DNA of 64,000 nucleotides, taken from contig CM055190.1 in NCBI GenBank assembly GCA_029224185.1, positions 21,764,620 through 21,828,619 on the forward strand, in the 5' to 3' direction. Numbering within the stretch: the stretch's first letter is position 1; the number at the start of each line of letters is the position of its first letter. The notes under the pieces were generated by a model. The model worked only from the letters and a program-made list of their open reading frames with translations. It was not told where the DNA came from and did not search any database. This DNA is from Karalla daura (Eukaryota > Chordata > Actinopteri > Chaetodontiformes > Leiognathidae). Position numbers and translations under genes: made by a program. Shown piece after piece: positions 56,379 to 64,000 of this stretch.

Positions 56379-56994
56379 CGTGGTGTTGTGACAAGTCCGT
56401 CTTCACTTACTCTTCCTCGCCCTCTGTCTCCTGCATAGTTTTTTTCCACGCACTCAGTGTTTTCTCTGCGTCCTTGGTCCTCTCCGGTTGTCAGGTTAGG
56501 TAGTAGCGGTGCAGCAGCTGAGGGAAAGGCCAACGTCACATTGCATTAGCCTTGCACACATGCACACACACACACACACACACAGGGAGAAATATGCCTG
56601 TGATGAGTGCATGTGTATGTTTGTGAGTGTGTGTGTGTGCGTGTGTGTGTGTTAGTAGAACCACTGAGTCCTGTGTCTCCACTCGGGGATAACAAAGAGC
56701 TATTGTGCCAGATAAGAATTAGGCCAGTCTGCACAGACACAGACAGCAGAGGTGAGAGATAGATCACTGTCTGAAAGGAAGAGGCGAAGAAACAAAAAAA
56801 TCCTACATTTAATGCTGCTGATGTTTATTATTAACCTTCTCAGGATGAAAAGGTTGTTTTTCTTTTTTTGCCTTTTCGCAACAATCTGTTGCTGTCTGTG
56901 ATTCATGTGGGTCAAACAAAGTTAAAGAAGAAAAATTCTTTAACTGTTTGATAATTTGGCAAATGTGATGATTTGCACTCTCGTCTAATGTTAA

Positions 56995-57245
56995 TGCTGC
57001 ATCTAGTCATAATGTTTGCACCCAGTGGTATTGAAGGGGTCTGCTGGAGCCTATGCCACACTATTCTCTACACCTCGGGGCAATTTACCATAAACCTTAA
57101 TGCTTGCTTTCAGACAAACATTAAGGTTTCCTGGGAGCCCTGGAGAAACCCAACACACACACACATACACAACTTCACAAAGAAAGGCACTCCATCAGCC
57201 CGGGATTTGAACCCCGCACCTTTCTTTCTGTGCAAACAGCCGACC
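56995..57245. repeat. Degenerate interspersed repeat copy
   Basis: GGGGCAATTTACCATAAACC, CCTGGAGAAACCCAACACAC and GGGATTTGAACCCCGCACCT, then TTCTTTCTGTG, follow the order of the common fish element, with a CA insert. The GATTTGAACC part looks tRNA-like but belongs to the repeat. Confidence 0.6.
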
Positions 57246-57603
57246 CTCTACTACAGCCTGTGACATATCCAGTCGGCGGTTCATGGGGATTAATACAACC
57301 CAAATGACCAGCAGGGTGACTAACACCTCTAATTATTTGGCAGACCTCGCTCCTCTCTCTGACTCATAATCGCACCGTTTCCCAGAACTGTCACCTTGTT
57401 CCACCGGTGCATTCGGAGGCAAACGCTGATTGTGATCGTCATTACGGCGGACACAATGACTGATAGATCCTCTCATGTCATCAGTATAATTTCGCCCGGG
57501 CCGCTGCAATGAACTGGCCCCAGGCCAAGAGTCTCAAATTAATATCATTATATAACCATGCTGTTCAGCTGCCTGATAGTAAATTAAGGGATATGAGTTT
57601 TAT

Positions 57604-57706
<103 letters not shown>

Positions 57707-60285
57707 CATTTAGGGGTGTCGTGACAGTGGCGCGCTGCCCTCTCCTCACACCTGTTTGAGCGGCCGCAGATCAAAGCAGACTGCGTTTTACAGACCAAAG
57801 CCCGATTCCTGAAACACAAGGGCACAAGGGGGGGAGAGCCATGTTTACACACCAAACTATGAATTATTTGTGCCGACAGGATGACATGCTTTTTGCTGTA
57901 ACAGACAGCGAGCCAAATTGTCAAATCCAGAAGCGCGCGCACGAGGGACAGGGGGGGGGGGGGGAGTAAGCAGGAGAGCGGAGGAGAGAAGGGCAGTCCT
58001 GTCCTGCAGCATTTACACACTACGTCTCAAAATGACCCTGACAGTCCGTGGATTTAGAATGGCTCAGAGGTTGTGTTGTATTTGGTTATGTTATGTTGCA
58101 CTGCGATATCATGCGATATGTGTTGCCGCACTCGCTGCCCCGGAGCTGTCGCCTTTTCACTGTCTTTTTCTTAGTTTGGGCGCATAATCAAGGGCCCGGG
58201 GGTGTGTTTGTTTTTTTATGCTAATGACCACGTGAGGCCGAGACCAAAAATACATCTTTGCCGGGCTGTGAATGTTTTAGAAATGTGACGGACAAAACCG
58301 CAGATTCATCCGCCTGCGCGAGTATGCGCTGAATATGTCGAGAAAACGCCTCACCTCCTGCCTCGGAGTTTTTTGTTGTTTTTTTTTTACGGCAGAGGGG
58401 ACGTCCTCGGAAATTAGGCCAGTTTGATCTCCACTGAAAGCATCATTCATTTTTCATCCGCCCCGGCTTTAAACTTCTGCTGTGTGCTTGCGGCGCGGCA
58501 ACGCGAGAGGACAGCGCGCAGGTTGAAAGGTTTTAACGGCGGCTCGTGTCTGTCTCAGAGACGACTTAGAGTGCGCGTTGTTGAACGGGAAGCCCTGCTC
58601 GGGTCATTAATGGAGGACTTGATACGGCAAAAAGCTCATAAACAGCCGGGCGAGAGCGCATTCCACTTGTAATGAGCTGTTCGAGCTGCCATCCTGGGAA
58701 ATCACCACGCGCTCGTGAAATTAAAAAAAAAACAAACTCCGCACGAAGAGAAAATCGATGCTTGCGTCCTTTTAACCCTGCTCCGCTCCCTGTTTGTTCC
58801 CCCCTAACGGGATTAACGCGTGCACGTCTGCAGAGCTTCGTCTTATCGGCAAGGAGGGGTCCGAAAGTTTTTGGATGAGAACGTCCCAGTGGAGAAACGT
58901 CGTGCCGCCCTGCCTTGTAAAAACGAGTTGGGCCTCACAGATTGCAATTATCCAGTCGTGCTTCAAGCAGCGACTCAGATCGAAGACGTCCCTCGTGCAT
59001 GTTAAAATGAGGCTTGCGAATGTTCCGATAAAGACAATAGTAATCATTCAGCACACATGTTTATGAGAATGTTTGCAGGGGTTCAGCACTCTTGTCTACT
59101 TGTGTCCTACCTACTGTGAGAAGGAGGAGTCTTAATAGCTGTAGACAGGTGTACGGCCAAACACTTTGTCTTGTGACCATTTAAGAGCAATGCATCTTGC
59201 ATAGTCAATAAATAAGTGAGTACATTTCATTTGTGCAGCACTTCTCACAGGAGCAGGCACAACAGGTAGAAAAAAAAAACAGTCCTCACTGTTCACATAA
59301 CAGCTCACGTCATGGAATGAAAGAGTCTTGATGGCCGTGATAGTGCAGTCCAGCCTTTGGCTTCAGAAGAGAATGAAATGGGATTAAAAATGAATCCTTT
59401 CCAGAGCAGCTGGGAAACAGACATGACACAAGACCGGCAGCAGTTCAAGACACTCAGGTTTTAATTTGGGAGAAGTATGAGGTGGTAAGTACCGGCTTAC
59501 ATTTATTCTATATGTCCTGGATAGCTTATGTTAGGCGTATAGTTAGTTAGGCGTGGGATAAATGCTCAGTCAAGTTTCCCGGATATTAAAAAAATGATGC
59601 ATTTTTCATGAACTTCTTGGCTTGTGGAACCACTAATCTGAGCAGATAAGGTTACAAAGAGGAGAAAAGCAGACAGAGCAGGGTCCGCTCCTCTTCGCCT
59701 CAGATTGAGGATCCTCCTTGACGCTCTCCAGGATTTTGGCTCCCTCAACCCATTTCCTTATATTTCAGTCTCGCCCCGGCATTAAATGAGCTGCACATCT
59801 GCAGGGAAAGATGCCGTGCTGTTAGTGTCAGAGCCGTCAATGAGTGACACACACACTGCAGGTACAATCCAGACTGTGTCTAGACACAATGCTGTATAAA
59901 AATATTTGTCTGTAACCCTGCTCTGCACTTAACCTGGGTGTTACACACCAGAACAGGCCATAAATGCCGTGGTATGTGGCACTGGTTCCTGCAGCATTCT
60001 TGTCCCTGAAACAAGCGCCTCTAAAGTTTGTGTGTGTGAGTCTCGTTTTGAGCTATGTTTGACAAAACTAAAGCAGGGAATAAATGCCCAGATGGGATAT
60101 CTTAATACTGAGCAAATGCTCAGTTTATTCTGTAATTAGACACATGTTCACATTTATATGGAAGGAATACACCATCAATAAAATGCAGTCCAAGGGTAAA
60201 AAGTTTGACAAACTTGCTATATTTAATTCTCATTTAATTTTAAATAAACCTACAGCCAGAATGATGAGAAATTTTTACAGGTACT

Positions 60286-60287
<2 letters not shown>

Positions 60288-60328
<41 letters not shown>

Positions 60329-60400
60329 TATGTACGTATGTATATATATACATATATATATATATATATTAAATATACATATATATATATGTATACTGTA
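60288..60400. repeat. (GA)n and (AT)n compound microsatellite
   Basis: About 19 GA units (60288-60326), then TATA-rich alternating sequence to about 60400. Confidence 0.9.
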
Positions 60401-60425
60401 TATTTAGTCCTTAAAGGCTATGTGT

Positions 60426-60438
60426 TGCCATCTAGTGG
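60426..60438 (-). promoter_or_regulatory. CTCF-like core motif, minus orientation
   Basis: On the minus strand it reads CCACTAGATGGCA, a full match to the CTCF core. It faces the two plus-strand motifs at 9829 and 41434. Motif evidence only. Confidence 0.4.
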
Positions 60439-61485
60439 TTGAGTTACTTTGGGTGGGTTTAGTTTGGCTTCCTGACCAACAGATAAGTGATGATATATCA
60501 CTACTCAAGTTTATGACCTTTGCAGGGAAGATTTTATTAAACTAACACAGTGAACAATTTGATCAGTCTTATGACTCAAGTAATAAGGTTCTCAAAACTT
60601 CATGCACCAGACATCTGTGGAGGTCAGATAGGAGTTTTTTCGGCGAGTGGCTGAAAGATTTGCGTGAAACAAGCCCCGGTGTTCAGCCTTTTTATCATGC
60701 CAGTGTCTCTTTGTCCTCATTTTGGTCTTGTACTGTAATGTTCCGCAAGGAAGGGACAGAACAAGAATTGTGTGATATGACCGGGTCATCCTTTAGCGCA
60801 GTGAAAAATGTGTATTTGTGTTTGAATCATGAAAACATGCTGAATTACACGCTTCTTTGGATGCAACATTTCAATCTTGGCATGCATTGGCAGTCTGCAC
60901 TGACATGCGTGTCAACAGTATGAATCTTCCCCTCTAGGTCCTGCAGGCAGACAGCTCAGACGGGGGGAAAGTGAGTGGTGATGGGTAGATTAAAGGGTGG
61001 TACTTTCCAAAGTACTCTATAATCAACTCATCTTTTCTCAATACGTGACGTGCCTCAGTCATGAATGAGTAGACATGATTGATGGTGCGCGTTCCCTTTT
61101 TCAGGATGAAGCCCATCTCACCCATAGTGTCACAGGATAAAAAATATTTTATTAAAGAAGTGCTTTTTATATAACACTGATTCTTAAGGCACAGAAAGAA
61201 CATATGTCTGGTGTTTCTAAGACTTGGGTTTGGATCTACAGGTCACATTAAAGAGAGATTAATTCATTAGAAAAGCTTATTTTTTAAAGCATTCCTCGCC
61301 ATCCTATCCTTCTCTCTGTCTTGCTGGTCTTTCTTTCTACCCCCTCTCGCTTTTCCTCACTTTGCACCTTGGTCCTGATGTTCTGTGGCGTCTCTCCTCC
61401 CTCCCCCACCTCTCACACCCACAGTCTTTGGAGGCCATGTAGTGTGAGCTCTGCTGACTGGATATCGCAATAACCCTCGGAAATC

Positions 61486-63557
61486 ATGAGCGCTCCAACG
61501 ACGGGAACTCCAAACATGGAGGTGAAGATGGAGATGGCGTTGCTTAGCAACATCCTGGCAGCTTACACCTTCATCGCAGGTAAACCCATTCAGAAGTCAG
61601 AAAAGGGGTCATCACACTGTAGTGTAATCAACATTAAACTTGTTTGAAGTTGCTAACAGTTGCTAACAACAGAGCCTAGCAACTGTTACAAGTTTGAGCT
61701 ACATTCAGAGGACGAATCAGATTTTGTGGAAAAACTGGAAAAGTGCATACATTTCACCAGGAACTTCACTAACTCACAGTCATTAACTCACATAGCAGTG
61801 TCTATTCAATCCCATACAAAATTTCTCCCTGGCTCTGTTGGTCCAAAGCACAAAAACATAGTGGGTTTACATCTTTTGGTACGTCTGCTGGGTACTCAGT
61901 TCTTCCCTGTAGATATTAGGGTGACACTGAAACCCCACACAGCCTTCATCCTGAAGGTAGTGGGTTCCACTCACACCCTGTAAGTAGTATGTTGTAGCAG
62001 AACATGTCAGGCTCCTCATTTCTGTATATATGAAGATTTTTCTACGTCTGTGATGGCCAGTTTTTCCTGTTCTTTCTTTTTCACGCTTTTGTTTGCATTT
62101 TTGAGCACTTTGATGAGCACCTTGACTCACCAAAAGCCTATTTCTGATTTTTGCGAAAAAAAATTGTGCTAAGTAAAGTAAGGACAGAGATATCCCTGCG
62201 CCTATTGTCATTTAACTTGTGTGAAGAAGTGAGAGTTGAAATTGACTCCACATAGAGTCAACTGGTTTTTTTGAGTTGAGTGACACTGACCTGGTGACAT
62301 GATGCCCAGTGTCAATTCAAGCATGTGTGTATGGTTAAAACAATACCCAAAAAACTTTTGGCATTTTCTCTCTTTCACTCTCTCTCTCTCTCTCTCTCCC
62401 TCCCTCTCCCTGTCCCTGTCTCAGACCAGCCTGAGAGGACAGCCCTGGTCTTCCTGGGTGGGGTCTGCATTGGCCTCCTCGTCACCCTCTGCGCCATCGT
62501 CTTCCAGATCCACTGTCGGGCTGACTGTCACTATGGCAACAGCAACCACCCCCACCACCGCCGCCGCAAGAGCAGGCATCACCACCGCCGCCACCACAGC
62601 TGCCCGCACCACCAGCCCATCGAGAGCAACCCGGACAGCATGGCCGTGGTGCCCTCTGGGGGCCCCGGGCCCTCAGGGGACAGCGAATCAGAGGAGTGGG
62701 ACGAGACGGCCGACCTGTCGGCTCGGAGGCGCAGACGCTTCGAGAGAGCTCTGCTGCACGCCACCATGTTCACCTCAGCAGAGGGTACACACACACACAC
62801 ACACACACACATAGGGCACACACACAAGGATTCGTTGCTAACTTTTAGGGTTTTGCCCATGCACTGCAAAAAAGAGGAGTCTTCAGAACAAGCTGGATTA
62901 TCTGTCTATGCAGCAAGATAGTTTCCCTTGATAAGATTTCTTGAAATAAGGTTAAATTTAGAAATAAGACTATAGTGTCAAGCTGAACACTTAAAAATTC
63001 AGATTGAGAAAACTGTTTTTATCCCCGAGGGGCAATTGAGGAAATAATAAAATATGAACCCCTAAAACAAGACAGTGTGTTAGTTTGATCAAAGCACTGT
63101 ACATTACTTTAATTCTAAAGGGAACTGGAATGAAAAGCTGCTGCCACTCTGTTCCTTGATGAATAATGACAGTCCATTCCCAGCAAACATGTACGGCATT
63201 CTCCCGTCATGAATCATTCATATGTGAATGTCAGGCATTGAAGTGGAAGTTTAAAAAAAAAGGGTAAATCTGAACAGAGACAAAATGTGACCTTTCATAG
63301 ATCCATTATTAGCACCAGAGAACAACAATAAATAATCCATTTCAACCACTCTTAAAAGGTGTGTTCAACTCAGTGGGAGGGAGAAAAAATGGAGCACTTG
63401 GAGAAATGAGTTTTGTCTTACAAGACACACACTCACACACAATAGGGAGGTAGATTGCAGACAAAGTGAAGTTGTCATATGCAAGTTGTAATCATTAACC
63501 AGGACCGCCCTGAGTCTAGACATCACCAGGCGCAATTATGTTTTCCATGCTTTGTGG

Positions 63558-63607
<50 letters not shown>

Positions 63608-63790
63608 ACACACACACACAGCTGTCAAACACACATAAACACACACAGCCTGAACACACATGCTTTGAAATAGAGAGTCTTCTCAACAATGATATTAAAC
63701 TTGATAGCTATGTGAAAGGACAGTGTATGGACATGCCTCAACTTTAACGTTCTGTGTGTGCGTGTGTGTGACCTTAACGTTCTGTTTGTG

Positions 63791-63827
<37 letters not shown>

Positions 63828-63951
63828 ATGTGTCTCAGAGCTGGACCGGGCCCAGCGGCTGGAGGAGCGTGAGAGGATCCTGCGTGAGATCTGGATGAAC
63901 GGACAGCCTGACATCAGCACCGTCACTCAGAGCCTGAACAGATATTACTGA
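61486..63951 (+). CDS. eva1a: Eva-1 homologue A (TMEM166/FAM176A), autophagy-linked membrane protein
   Basis: Three coding exons: 61486-61579, 62425-62784 and 63839-63951, in phase, 188 residues. Human EVA1A is a single-pass ER/lysosome-type protein that promotes autophagy and cell death. Conserved start: MEMALLSNILAAYTFI (residues 15-30). Transmembrane helix about 38-60 (ALVFLGGVCIGLLVTLCAIV). Then comes a His/Arg-rich cytosolic insert (about 72-95), an acidic SESEEWDE, RRRRFERALLHATMFTSAEE and the family signature RAQRLEERERILREIWMNGQ, ending LNRYY. It lacks the lectin domains of EVA1C, and the C-terminus fits EVA1A better than EVA1B. Three in-frame Met lie near the start; I chose the first after the acceptor. 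Confidence 0.94.
63559..63620. repeat. (CA)n microsatellite in eva1a intron 2
   Basis: CA repeats with one TA interruption; a GT run precedes the last acceptor at about 63796-63822. Confidence 0.9.
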
Positions 63952-64000
63952 CACTTCTGTCAGACAGCCCAGTGGAGAGCCATGGGCAGGCGGGTGGATC
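63952..64000 (+). other. eva1a: Start of eva1a 3' untranslated region
   Basis: The window ends 49 bases after the TGA; nothing further can be said. Confidence 0.8.

Noticed and set aside
57180..57220. tRNA-like B-box (GATTTGAACCCC)
   Set aside because: It belongs to a degenerate interspersed repeat; no A-box, anticodon stem or acceptor stem can be folded.
61486..63951. Assignment to EVA1C, which neighbours PAXBP1/ITSN1 in human
   Set aside because: There is no extracellular lectin region or signal peptide; the short form and the LLSNILAAY start and NRYY end fit EVA1A.

Overview
The window is vertebrate nuclear DNA, almost certainly from a ray-finned (teleost) fish. All five genes are vertebrate families split into many GT-AG exons. 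Introns are mostly short, CA/GT/GA microsatellites are very dense, and there is a typical fish SINE-type tail plus scattered copies of a common fish interspersed repeat. The species cannot be named from the sequence alone. I assembled exon structures by hand from splice sites, reading phase and recalled human proteins; no search was run.

Layout: tfb2m (minus, 4050 to 1563) and sccpdh (plus, 6297 to 11998) diverge from a shared 5' region. sccpdh then converges tail to tail on gcfc2 (minus, 18313 to 13382). gcfc2 is head to head with itsn2 (plus; untranslated exons from about 20.1 kb, coding exons 26099 to 45630). A gene-poor stretch of about 14 kb follows, and eva1a (plus, 61486 to 63951) closes the window. 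tfb2m makes a mitochondrial transcription factor, sccpdh a membrane-associated oxidoreductase-like protein, gcfc2 a splicing-complex factor, itsn2 a large endocytic scaffold with Cdc42 exchange activity, and eva1a a small membrane protein linked to autophagy. They do not form one pathway; their closeness is a matter of chromosome history.

Main points. (1) gcfc2-itsn2-eva1a mirrors the set PAXBP1, ITSN1 and EVA1C on human 21q22, so it looks like a surviving duplicate block from the early vertebrate genome duplications. (2) itsn2 exons 3, 5, 11, 12 and 14 carry single surplus bases, mostly in homopolymers, that break the frame. The other 34 exons and the other genes are clean, so local assembly error is likelier than decay, but this needs reads. 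(3) itsn2 has a greatly expanded Glu/Arg helix encoded by an 800-base exon. (4) sccpdh intron 1 holds a near-perfect 41-bp hairpin. (5) gcfc2 uses a GC-AG intron. I saw no mobile-element gene, tRNA, rRNA, CRISPR array or wholly new gene system.
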